Positions 6,952 through 14,079 of a stretch of DNA of 19,619 bases are shown here, piece by piece. The stretch comes from CAZJHD01 sp964545855. Its GTDB lineage: Bacteria; Planctomycetota; UBA1135; JACQFD01. The position numbers were made by a program, and so were the translations under genes. The stretch's first letter is position 1. Each line of letters begins with the position of its first letter. Location: positions 1 through 19,619 of the forward strand of contig CAZJHD010000077.1 in the NCBI GenBank assembly GCA_964545855.1, in the 5' to 3' direction. Below the pieces are notes generated by a model, which saw only the letters and a program-made list of their open reading frames with translations, searched no databases and was not told the DNA's origin.

Positions 6952-7611
6952 GTGCTCGCCGACGCCGACTCCGTGCTGCGCGCCGAGGGGGCCTTCGCCG
7001 TCGGGAGCCGCGAGCTGCCCGCGTGGCGGCTGACGGCCGTGCTCGTCGCGGCGAGCTTCGTCCACGGCGCCGTGCTCGGCACCTACGGCGGCAACGTGCA
7101 GCAGTCCGTCTACTCGGCGGTGAAGCTCCCGGTCTTCGTCGTGGCGACGACGCTCGTCTGTCTCCCGTTCTTCTGGGCGCTCAACTCGGCCCTCGGGCTC
7201 GCGGCCGACCTGCGCCACGCGCTCCGCGCCATCGTCTCGGCCCAGGTGAGCTTCTCCGTCTGCCTCGCGTCGCTCTCGCCGGTGATCGCGCTGCTCTACG
7301 TCTCCGATGCGAGCTATCCGCGGGCGCTGGCCGGGAACGCCATCGTCTTCGTGGTGGCGGCGCTCGCGGCGCAGATCACGCTGCGACGCCACTACGGCCC
7401 GCTCCTCGCGCGCAACCGAGTCCACCGCGTCCCACTCGCGGCGTGGTTCGCGCTCTACCTGTTCGTGGCCGTGAAGATGGGATCGATCCTGCGTCCCTTC
7501 GTCGGCGACCCGAACGCGCCGCTGCAGTTCTTCCGCGAGACGGCCTTCACGGAGAACCCCTACGCGAGCCTCTTCTGGGCGGCCTGGGCGATCGTGGTCG
7601 AGGGATACTGA
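6952..7611 (+). CDS. Five-helix membrane protein of unknown function, paralogue B
   Basis: This 219-residue protein has helices at about 27-45, 58-81, 93-117, 126-144 and 162-180, followed by ILRPFVGDPNAPLQFFR. The topology, helix spacing, the Lys-x-Pro entry to helix two, and the C-terminal motif match the preceding gene, so they arose by tandem duplication. Sequence identity is low outside the tail, so the duplication is old. The start is a GTG seven bases after the upstream stop, with translation likely coupled. The long acidic linker of paralogue A is missing. The function is unknown. It ends 30 bp from the convergent HAMP-like gene. Confidence 0.78.
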   Translation: MLADADSVLRAEGAFAVGSRELPAWRLTAVLVAASFVHGAVLGTYGGNVQQSVYSAVKLPVFVVATTLVCLPFFWALNSALGLAADLRHALRAIVSAQVSFSVCLASLSPVIALLYVSDASYPRALAGNAIVFVVAALAAQITLRRHYGPLLARNRVHRVPLAAWFALYLFVAVKMGSILRPFVGDPNAPLQFFRETAFTENPYASLFWAAWAIVVEGY

Positions 7612-7641
7612 GTCGCGCAGCGAGCGGTCCGCGGCGCGCCG

Positions 7642-8310
7642 TCACCGGCGTGCGTGGCTCTCGTGCGGCGCGACCGGCTCCGCCGCCGGCGACCCGGAGA
7701 CGGCCGCGGCGCCGTCCATGCGCTGCACCGAGTCGATGCGCCCCCGCAACCCCTCGGCCTCGCGGCGCACGCGCGCGAGCGCCACGAGGAGCGTCTCGTC
7801 GTGCATGGCGCGCGCTCGGCTCTCGCACGCCACGAGGGCGCGCTCGAGGGAGCGGCCGGCGTCCTGCATCCCCTCGAAGCGGCGCGCGAGGGAGTCGGTG
7901 AGCCCGTTCAGGAGCGCGACCTCGTCCTTCAGGAAGTCGGACCTGCGGGTCGTCAGCGCCTTCGGGAGCATCCCTTCGGAGAGCCAGCTCATGTGGCGCT
8001 TCAGGCGCACGAGTGGCCCCGCGATGCGGTGCGAGAGCTGCACGGAACCGAGCGCGGCGACGACCAGGCAGAGCGTCGCGATCGGCCAGAAGCGCGCGTG
8101 GAAGTAGAGCATCGCGTTCGCCGTGTCGGCGTAGCTCGACGACTCGGGATCGGCGAGCTGGAGCCGCGCGATGAGCGGAGCGAAGAGACCGACGCTCACG
8201 ACCGCCAGCAGGAACGCCGTGTAGACGAGGCTCCGGGCCATCAGGCCGAGCTGGAGCTTCCGGTCGACGATGAACGTGCGCCGGAGGAACGGTGGACGCT
8301 GGCCCGTCAT
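7642..8310 (-). CDS. HAMP-like two-TM membrane protein with coiled coil
   Basis: This 222-residue protein begins with RRTFIVDRKLQLGLMARSLV, then has transmembrane helices at about 26-47 and 74-95 flanking a short extracytoplasmic loop. A HAMP-like segment follows at 92-145 (HRIAGPLVRLKRHMSWLSEG). After it comes a charged helical region, 145-195, likely a coiled coil, and a disordered Ala/Pro tail. There is no kinase, methyl-accepting or cyclase domain, so it may be a stand-alone signal relay or an adaptor for a partner protein. The ATG at 8310 is chosen over an upstream in-frame start at 8367 because GGAGG lies six bases before it, and because the extra residues look non-coding. It diverges from the pseudopilin gene. 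Confidence 0.75.
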   Translation of the reverse strand: MTGQRPPFLRRTFIVDRKLQLGLMARSLVYTAFLLAVVSVGLFAPLIARLQLADPESSSYADTANAMLYFHARFWPIATLCLVVAALGSVQLSHRIAGPLVRLKRHMSWLSEGMLPKALTTRRSDFLKDEVALLNGLTDSLARRFEGMQDAGRSLERALVACESRARAMHDETLLVALARVRREAEGLRGRIDSVQRMDGAAAVSGSPAAEPVAPHESHARR

Positions 8311-8316
8311 CGCGCG

Positions 8317-8321
8317 CCTCC
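8317..8321 (-). promoter_or_regulatory. Ribosome-binding site deciding the HAMP-like gene start
   Basis: GGAGG on the minus strand sits six bases before the ATG at 8308-8310. It favours this start over the longer in-frame candidate 57 bases upstream. Confidence 0.6.
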
Positions 8322-8463
8322 AGCGAACGGCCGTGCTGCAAGACACGGGCGCGCCGTGCGGCTCCACGTCCTCCTGCGATCCGGTCGGACCTCCGACATG
8401 GGGGATCCATCGGCACGCTCACCCGCTCGGCTTGATCCGCTGGAAGCCGCTCCGAAGACGTCG

Positions 8464-8487
8464 ACGGGGCGCGCCGTCGCGCCCCGT
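8464..8487. promoter_or_regulatory. Strong inverted repeat in the divergent HAMP-like/pseudopilin region
   Basis: ACGGGGCGCG and CGCGCCCCGT form a perfect ten-base-pair stem around a CCGT loop, 44 bp before the pseudopilin start. The rest of the 8311-8531 spacer shows no gene and no clear promoter. The hairpin could be a leader structure of the pseudopilin mRNA, a terminator of antisense transcription or a protein site; no T tract follows. Its role is unknown. Confidence 0.4.
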
Positions 8488-8531
8488 TCAAGACCACCCC
8501 CGATCGAGGCCGATGGATTCTCGGGGTGTCC

Positions 8532-9754
8532 ATGTCCCGGGATCGCCGACCCATCCGCAGAGCCTTCACCGCGCATGCCGCACCGCTCCGGCGATGCCGC
8601 CGCGCCGGCATGACGCTCGTCGAGATCGTGATCTCCGTCGGGATCCTCGCGACGATCCTCGGCATCGCCATGGGCTTCTACTCGAGCGCGCTCCAGACGG
8701 CGCGGATCACGAAGGCGAAGGGAGACCTCAAAGTCATCGCCAACGCGATCGACGCGTACCGAGCGCGGGACTCGGAGGGCCGTCTCCCCGCGACGCTCGA
8801 CGACGTCGGCTTCGGCGGCCGCATGGACCCGTGGAACCGGCCCTACATCTACTTGAACTTCGCGAACGGGACCGGCACGGGAATGGAGTACGCCCTCGAG
8901 AGCGGCCTCGTCGACCCCGACGCGATCAAGGGCGGCGGCGGACCGCTCGGTTACCTGGAAGGGGCGCAACCCGACGTGAAGTACGCGGCGCTTCTTCCGG
9001 TCTTCGGCGGGGGAGGACAGGGCAACGGCAACGCGGGCGGGAACGGCAACGCCGGCGGGAACGCGGGCGGAGCCGTCACTCCCGCGAATCCGAACGGTCC
9101 GGGCGTGCCCGCGACGCCGGCGAGCCCCTCGCAGGGCAACGGCAACGCGGGCGGGAACGGCAACGCCGGGGAGAACCAGGGCCACCACCAAGGCGGCGGC
9201 AACAGCGGCAACGGCGTCGGCAATGGCGGCGGCCCGGGCGGCAACGGCAACGCCGGGGAGAACCAGGGCCACCACCAAGGCGGCGGCAACAGCGGCAACG
9301 GCGTCGGCAATGGCGGCGGCCCGGGCGGCAACNNNNNNNNNNNNNNNNNNNNNNNNNNNNNNNNNNNNNNNNNNNNNNNNNNNNNNNNNNNNNNNNNNNN
9401 NNNNNNNNNNNNNNNNNNNNNNNNNNNNNNNNAGGCGGCGGCAACAGCGGCAACGGCGTCGGCAATGGCGGCGGCCCGGGCGGCAACCAGGACGCTGGCG
9501 GTGGAGCACCGGAGCCCGGAATCGGATCCGTGATCTCCGGCGACGACGAAGCGGCTTCCGAGGCGGCGAAGCAGGCGAAGGTCCAGAAAGTGAAGAGGAA
9601 GGACAAGTACCTCTTCCCCTTGAACACCGACTACGACCTGTTCTCCCTCGGCCCGAACGGCAAGTCGATGCCGGCCATCACCGACTTCCTGAGCATGGAC
9701 GACGTGATCCGCGCGAACGACGGCGGCTTCTACGGCCAGGCGAAGGACTACTGA
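8532..9754 (+). CDS. GspG-like pseudopilin with Gly/Asn-rich repeat insertion (contains assembly gap)
   Basis: A 26-residue basic leader ends in Gly before MTLVEIVISVG, a classic class III (prepilin peptidase) site with Glu at +5, followed by the hydrophobic pilin helix. The fold then shows DPWNRPYIYLN near residue 99, typical of major pseudopilins of type II secretion. The C-terminal end, YDLFSLGPNGKS followed by DDVIRANDGGFYGQA, is also GspG-like. Between them (from about residue 158) lies a long Gly/Asn/His insertion with near-identical 29-residue repeats. A 100-N gap at 9333-9432 interrupts these repeats. The two sides are in different frames as written, but the true gap length would restore the frame (see findings). 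The start is ATG 8532, with GTG 8526 also possible. The protein is probably in the periplasm or assembled into a pseudopilus. Confidence 0.85.
9153..9487 (+). repeat. 87-bp coding tandem repeat (29 residues per unit)
   Basis: Two complete units, 9153-9239 and 9240-9326, differ at a single base. A third begins at 9327 and is cut by the N gap. The sequence after the gap (9433-9487) repeats the later part of the unit and the start of the next. Each unit begins GNGNAGENQG, contains a His pair, and ends GGGPG. Shorter related Gly/Asn blocks precede it near 9018 and 9131. Base-level identity means recent expansion, and copy number is likely variable. Confidence 0.9.
9333..9432. other. Assembly gap of 100 N inside the tandem repeat
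   Basis: Exactly 100 N is a scaffolding placeholder, not a measured length. It lies where an 87-bp repeat would defeat short-read assembly. Confidence 0.95.
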
Positions 9755-9795
9755 GTCGCCTCGGCCCGCCGCACAGCGGGCCCGCTTCGCGACTC
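9753..9795 (+). terminator. Two-tier hairpin at the pseudopilin stop
   Basis: An outer stem pairs GAGTCGC (9753-9759, overlapping the stop codon) with GCGACTC (9789-9795). Inside it, GGCCCGC (9763-9769) pairs with GCGGGCC (9776-9782) around a six-base loop. This is a good candidate for a transcription terminator or 3' stabilising structure, although no U tract follows. The spacer from here to 9945 shows no other gene. Confidence 0.45.
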
Positions 9796-9945
9796 AACCT
9801 CGGCGCACTCCGCCGACGAAAGGGGGAGATCCGCCTCCCGTCTCCCGCGGGCGTGCGGCACGTCCCCTTCCCCTCTCGCGCTGCGCGACCGCTCCCCGGC
9901 CGCGCGCCGACCTCCCCGCCGGCTCCTCCGTGCAGAGCACCCGCC

Positions 9946-12642
9946 GTGGCCGCTGAGCCCCGCGCCCGCGCGCTCCTCTTCGAGCGCGGCGCCCGCTCCC
10001 TGAACAGCCGGATCGCCCGGCGCATCTTCCTGCTCTTCGTCGGATGCGCGCTCGTCCCGCTCGTCCTCTTCGCGTTCCTCTCGTTGGAGAACGTGAAGAC
10101 GCAGCTCGAGGAGCAGGCCCGCGCGAGCCTTCACGAGTCGGCGAAGGCGGCCGGCATGACCGTCGTCGAGCGTCTCTCGTCGCTGGAGAGCGAGATGCAC
10201 CTCGCGCTCGGCGATCGCGCCTTCGATCCCGCGCTCGGTCTGCGGAGCATCCCGCCGGTCCTCCGCGAGCGGCTCCACGCACGCTTCGAGTGGCTCGCCC
10301 TCGGCGCCGCCGACGGGGCTCTCGTGGAGGCGACGCGCGAAGGCGTCGTGCTCCCGGCGCTCTCCCCTGGGGAGAGCGCCCACCTGGCACGGTCGGGCGG
10401 CCTGCTCATCGAGCGCTCGGGCGAAGGGCGGTTCGCCGACCTTCTCCTCGCCGTCGCCATTCCGGGGTCGCAGCCGGCGACCCATCTCGTCGGCGAGGTG
10501 CGCCGGTCCTTCCTCTGGGGCGGCGAGGGCTTCGTGCCGCCCGACCGCGTGCTCCTCGGCTTCACCGAGTCCGGAGCACTCCTCTTCGCGTCGACCGAGC
10601 GGCCCGCCGCCGAGCGCGCCGTGGCCGACGCCCTTCGCGGCGCCGTCGCGAGCGGGCAGGTGGAGGTGGCGGAGGAGAGCGGCGACGCATTCCTCGCCAG
10701 CTACCGCACGATGTTCACGCGGCCGCAGCTCCTGCGGAACTTCTCCCTGGCCCACGTGCAGGCGAAGTCCCTCGTCCTGCAGCCGGTCGCGGCGTTCCAG
10801 ACGATCTTCCTGCTCTTCACCGCGCTGGCCGTCTTCGCCGTCGTGCTCGCGAGCCTGATCCAGATCCGACGGAGCATGATTCCGCTGGACGTTCTCACGG
10901 GTGCGACCCGGCGCATGCGCGAGGGCGACCTCGCGGTGCGCATCGCCATCGACACGAACGACGAGTTCCGAGACCTCGGGATCTCCTTCAACGGGATGGC
11001 CGAGGGGCTCGAGCGCTACGTCGCGAAGATGCGCGCGCTGCACCGCATCGGCGTCGCCCTCACGGCGGAGAAGTCGTCCGACCGGCTCCTGCGCATCGTG
11101 ACGGCGGGCACCCACGAGGTGGCCGGCGCCGACCTCGTGATCCTCCACGTCGCCGACGGGGCGGGCGCGCTCCGCGTGGCGCGCGTGAGCGCGCGGTCGG
11201 AGGAGCACGACGCATCCGCCCTCGGCCACGACGAGCGCGGCCCGGGTGCGTCGCGGTCGAGGAAGGAAGTTCGCTCCGCGGCCGAGGAGGCCGCCGCCGT
11301 GCAGCGCACCGTCTCCCTCGACGACGTGTTCGCCTCCGAGGATTTCGACGCCGGGTTCTACCGGCGGGTCGAGAAGGCGCTGCGGCTCCGCATCGGCGCC
11401 GTCTTCTGCGCGCCGATGCTCGACCACGAGGGAGAGGTGATCGGCGTCCTCGAGCTCGCGCGCGCCGCGCCGGCCCACGGTCCCGCGCGCGGATTCACCG
11501 CCGAGGAGAGCCAGCTCGCCGAGTCGCTCGCCTCCCAGGCCGCCGTCGCCCTCACGAAGAACGCCCTCGTCGACGATTTCCGCGTGCTCTTCGAGTCGAT
11601 GACCGAGGTGATCGCGACGGCGATCGACGAGAAGTCTCCCTACACGGGCGACCACTGCCGCCGCGTGCCGGTCCTCACGATGATGATCGCGGCGGAGGCC
11701 TGCGCGGCGAAGGAGGGGCCGTTCCGCGATTTCACCCTCACGGAGGACCAGCTCTACGAGCTGAAGATCGCGGCCCTGCTGCACGACTGCGGCAAGGTGA
11801 CGACGCCGGTGCATGTGGTCGACAAGGCGACGAAGCTCGAGACGATCCACGACCGCATCGACCTCGTGGACACGCGCTTCGAGGTCGTGAAGCGCGACCT
11901 CGTGATCGCGCAGCTCCGCCGCGCGCTCGAACGCGTCGGCCGCAGCCCCGAGGTGGCGGAGACGGCGACGGCGGAGCTCGCCGACGATCTGGCGGTGCTC
12001 GAGGCGGAGCGAGAGTTCCTGCGCTCGTGGAACATCGGAGGCGAGTTCATGCCGGCCGAGGCGAAGGCGCGCGTGCGGGAGATCTCGAACGGGCGCCGGT
12101 GGGCCGACCCGGGAGGCGCCTTCGTGCCGCTCCTCACGGACGACGAGATCGAGAACCTCTGCATCTCGCGCGGCACGCTCACGTCGGCGGAGCGCGAGAT
12201 CATCAACCAACACGTGGTCGCGTCGATCAAGATGCTCGAGCGGCTGCCGTACCCGAAGCACCTCGCGAACGTGCCCGAGATCGCCGGCGCGCACCACGAG
12301 CGCATGGACGGCGCCGGCTACCCGAAGGGGCTGCGGCGCGAGCAGATCGCGGTGCAGGGCCGGATGCTCGGCATCGCCGACGTCTTCGAGGCGCTCACGG
12401 CGAAGGACCGCCCCTACAAGCCCGGGAAGACCCTGAGCGAGACGCTCCGGATCCTCGGGTCGATGAAGCAGGAGGGGCACATCGATCCCGACCTGTTCCA
12501 GCTCTTCGTCGACAGCGGCGTGTACCTGCGCTACGCGCGTGAGTTCCTCGACGAGGACCAGATCGACGAAGTCGATCTCGCCTCGATCCCCGGCTACGTG
12601 CCGCCGCCGGGCCGCGGCGCGGAGAGCCGCCAGGAGACGTAG
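9946..12642 (+). CDS. Membrane sensor with HAMP, GAF and HD-GYP domains (likely c-di-GMP phosphodiesterase)
   Basis: This 898-residue inner-membrane protein has TM helices at about 27-47 and 286-308, enclosing a periplasmic sensor region of roughly 235 residues. These are followed by HAMP (305-360), GAF (370-545) and HD-GYP (553-880) domains. Metal ligands are intact: HD at 613-614, His756 in INQH, and the complete signature HHERMDGAGYP at 783-793. The protein should therefore hydrolyse cyclic di-GMP in response to an envelope signal and a small cytoplasmic ligand. The HD pair and the next ligand His are 142 residues apart instead of about 30, owing to an insertion that starts KATKLETIHDRI. 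The GTG at 9946 is the most plausible start; no Shine-Dalgarno sequence is clear, and an in-frame GTG at 9853 would add a Pro/Arg-rich stretch that looks non-coding. Confidence 0.9.
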   Translation: MAAEPRARALLFERGARSLNSRIARRIFLLFVGCALVPLVLFAFLSLENVKTQLEEQARASLHESAKAAGMTVVERLSSLESEMHLALGDRAFDPALGLRSIPPVLRERLHARFEWLALGAADGALVEATREGVVLPALSPGESAHLARSGGLLIERSGEGRFADLLLAVAIPGSQPATHLVGEVRRSFLWGGEGFVPPDRVLLGFTESGALLFASTERPAAERAVADALRGAVASGQVEVAEESGDAFLASYRTMFTRPQLLRNFSLAHVQAKSLVLQPVAAFQTIFLLFTALAVFAVVLASLIQIRRSMIPLDVLTGATRRMREGDLAVRIAIDTNDEFRDLGISFNGMAEGLERYVAKMRALHRIGVALTAEKSSDRLLRIVTAGTHEVAGADLVILHVADGAGALRVARVSARSEEHDASALGHDERGPGASRSRKEVRSAAEEAAAVQRTVSLDDVFASEDFDAGFYRRVEKALRLRIGAVFCAPMLDHEGEVIGVLELARAAPAHGPARGFTAEESQLAESLASQAAVALTKNALVDDFRVLFESMTEVIATAIDEKSPYTGDHCRRVPVLTMMIAAEACAAKEGPFRDFTLTEDQLYELKIAALLHDCGKVTTPVHVVDKATKLETIHDRIDLVDTRFEVVKRDLVIAQLRRALERVGRSPEVAETATAELADDLAVLEAEREFLRSWNIGGEFMPAEAKARVREISNGRRWADPGGAFVPLLTDDEIENLCISRGTLTSAEREIINQHVVASIKMLERLPYPKHLANVPEIAGAHHERMDGAGYPKGLRREQIAVQGRMLGIADVFEALTAKDRPYKPGKTLSETLRILGSMKQEGHIDPDLFQLFVDSGVYLRYAREFLDEDQIDEVDLASIPGYVPPPGRGAESRQET

Positions 12643-12652
12643 GTGCGCCGGG

Positions 12653-12786
12653 CCCGGGAATGGGGTCAGACCCCTTTCNNNNNNNNNNNNNNNNNNNNNN
12701 NNNNNNNNNNNNNNNNNNNNNNNNNNNNNNNNNNNNNNNNNNNNNNNNNNNNNNNNNNNNNNNNNNNNNNNNNNNNNNTTCCCGGG
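12653..12786. repeat. Palindromic intergenic element, copy split by an assembly gap
   Basis: The left part (12653-12678) has the CCCGGG box, the GGGGTCAGACCCC core and TTTC. The right part (12779-12786) is TTCCCGGG, the end of the same element. The two parts share TTC, so joining them over that overlap gives exactly the full element seen at 30-60. Either one copy is split artificially, or two copies flank missing sequence. It lies between convergent genes, ten bases after the HD-GYP stop. Confidence 0.75.
12679..12778. other. Assembly gap of 100 N inside a dispersed repeat
   Basis: A placeholder of exactly 100 N sits with both contig ends inside the palindromic element. The real length is unknown. 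Confidence 0.95.
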
Positions 12787-12801
12787 TCGCCGCTCCGCGC
12801 C

Positions 12802-13443
12802 CTACCAGGCGTCCACCTCGCAGACGATCCCGTCGACGAAGCGGAACAGGAGCTGGCGATCCGGATTCGTCGGATCCGACAGATAGGTCCACTGGATCGC
12901 CGACCCGTGCACGCTCGACATGTCGGGGCGCCCGTAGCGCGCGAGGATCTGCGCGTAGGTCTGCAGGAGATGCGGTCGTCGCGCCGCCTGGCTCGCGAGG
13001 AAGCTCCCGCGGTTCCCCTCCGTGATCTCGTCGTGGAGCTTGCCGACGTGCTGCCGCTGCTCCGGCGTCGTGCCCTCGGCCTTGGGCGCCGTGACTCCCT
13101 GCGTGCTCGAGCCGAGCGGCACGCGCGCGATCGCCTCCTCCATCCGCCGCACGAGCGGCTCCAGCCGCTCCGCGGCGTCGCGCGCCTCGCGGGGGACCGG
13201 CACGGGTGCGCCCGAGGCCGGCACGACGGCCGTCGCGAGGGCCGCGCGGAGTGCCGCGATCTCGGTCGTGAGCGCGCGCATGGCCTCCGCGGTGCCCGCG
13301 TCGCGCGAGGCGTCGCCGGCTCGGGCGGGCGCCGGCGTCCGCCACCCGGCGCCCTCAGTCAGCACGATCGCCAGCAACGCGCCGACGAGGCCGCCGCCCA
13401 CGACGAGGCCGGCCGCACGCAGGAACCCGCTCGGCGACGTCAT
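12802..13443 (-). CDS. Membrane-anchored coiled-coil protein, tandem paralogue 2
   Basis: This 213-residue protein has one N-terminal TM helix (about 8-30), a short Ala/Pro linker, helical segments with coiled-coil character (about 48-125), and a small C-terminal module. The module has the pattern YAQILARYGRPD, then IQWTYL, then LLFRFVDGIV. The spacing of the Gly-x-Pro turn, Trp-x-Tyr strand and final Asp-Gly hairpin recalls small BamE/SmpA-like folds, but this is only a resemblance. The start ATG overlaps the preceding stop by one base (TGATG), so it is the last gene of the operon. Residues 8-103 are identical to the preceding paralogue, while the C-terminal half is strongly diverged. The function is unknown; an envelope role is likely from the anchor. 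Confidence 0.78.
   Translation of the reverse strand: MTSPSGFLRAAGLVVGGGLVGALLAIVLTEGAGWRTPAPARAGDASRDAGTAEAMRALTTEIAALRAALATAVVPASGAPVPVPREARDAAERLEPLVRRMEEAIARVPLGSSTQGVTAPKAEGTTPEQRQHVGKLHDEITEGNRGSFLASQAARRPHLLQTYAQILARYGRPDMSSVHGSAIQWTYLSDPTNPDRQLLFRFVDGIVCEVDAW
13138..13423 (-). repeat. 286-bp near-identical direct repeat, copy 1
   Basis: This segment encodes the TM helix and coiled coil of paralogue 2. It matches 13773-14058 at a constant offset of 635 bp with one mismatch and no indels. Confidence 0.92.
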
Positions 13444-14078
13444 CACCAGACTCCGGTGACCAGTCCGTCGAGGAACTGGACGGTCAGCGTCTTCCCAGTG
13501 GCCGCTTGCCCTGACCAATAGGTCCACACCAACGCACCGCCGTCTGTCGTCGTGATCGATCCCGGAGGGCCGAATCGATCGATCACGTCCTCGTAGCTCG
13601 ACAGCAGCATGGCTCTTCGGGCTCGCGTCTGGATCTCGCCTGGATCGGCGAACTGATCGATCGCGGCGAGGATCGCCTCGCTCTGGGCGCTCGTCGGTTC
13701 CGCGGCCACGCGCGCGCGCAGCGAAGCAGGCGAGGATCCCGATCGCGTTTCCACTGCGGTCGCCGCGGCGCTCTCCATCCGCCGCACGAGCGGCTCCAGC
13801 CGCTCGGCGGCGTCGCGCGCCTCGCGGGGGACCGGCACGGGTGCGCCCGAGGCCGGCACGACGGCCGTCGCGAGGGCCGCGCGGAGTGCCGCGATCTCGG
13901 TCGTGAGCGCGCGCATGGCCTCCGCGGTGCCCGCGTCGCGCGAGGCGTCGCCGGCTCGGGCGGGCGCCGGCGTCCGCCACCCGGCGCCCTCAGTCAGCAC
14001 GATCGCCAGCAACGCGCCGACGAGGCCGCCGCCCACGACGAGGCCGGCCGCACGCAGGGTCCCGCCCGGCGCGGTCAC
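13443..14078 (-). CDS. Membrane-anchored coiled-coil protein, tandem paralogue 1
   Basis: This 211-residue protein starts at a GTG two bases past the end of rmuC, with GGAGGAG in the rmuC 3' end as ribosome-binding site. A longer frame reaching 14234 is rejected because it runs antisense-like through rmuC. It has the same layout as the next gene: TM helix at 8-30, coiled coil to about 103, then its own linker and a C-terminal module with YEDVIDRFGPPG, LVWTYW and LTVQFLDGLV. The first seven residues differ from paralogue 2; then 96 residues are identical; then the proteins diverge. The function is unknown. The pair may form a hetero-oligomer through the shared coiled coil, or present different C-terminal modules on the same anchor. 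Confidence 0.78.
   Translation of the reverse strand: MTAPGGTLRAAGLVVGGGLVGALLAIVLTEGAGWRTPAPARAGDASRDAGTAEAMRALTTEIAALRAALATAVVPASGAPVPVPREARDAAERLEPLVRRMESAAATAVETRSGSSPASLRARVAAEPTSAQSEAILAAIDQFADPGEIQTRARRAMLLSSYEDVIDRFGPPGSITTTDGGALVWTYWSGQAATGKTLTVQFLDGLVTGVW
13773..14058 (-). repeat. 286-bp near-identical direct repeat, copy 2
   Basis: This segment encodes the TM helix and coiled coil of paralogue 1 and is the partner of 13138-13423. The single difference is C versus G within the Leu-Arg codon region that reads ccgctcc or ccgctcg on the plus strand. It is silent at protein level. Confidence 0.92.
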
Positions 14079-14079
14079 C

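Noticed and set aside
8311..8367. Longer start for the HAMP-like gene at 8367
   Set aside because: The ATG at 8310 has GGAGG six bases upstream, and the added residues have no hydrophobic or conserved character.
9153..9487. CRISPR array
   Set aside because: Units are contiguous with no unique spacers, keep one reading frame, and lie inside a pseudopilin gene.
9755..9945. Small gene or riboswitch between the pseudopilin and HD-GYP genes
   Set aside because: Only the hairpin at the pseudopilin stop is convincing. The rest has no start with a ribosome-binding site and no recognisable aptamer core.
13444..13980. Long N-terminal extension of paralogue 2 through the upstream paralogue
   Set aside because: It reads the repeated block in the wrong frame (Arg/Gly/His-rich). 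The ATG at 13443 gives the same TM-anchored protein as paralogue 1.
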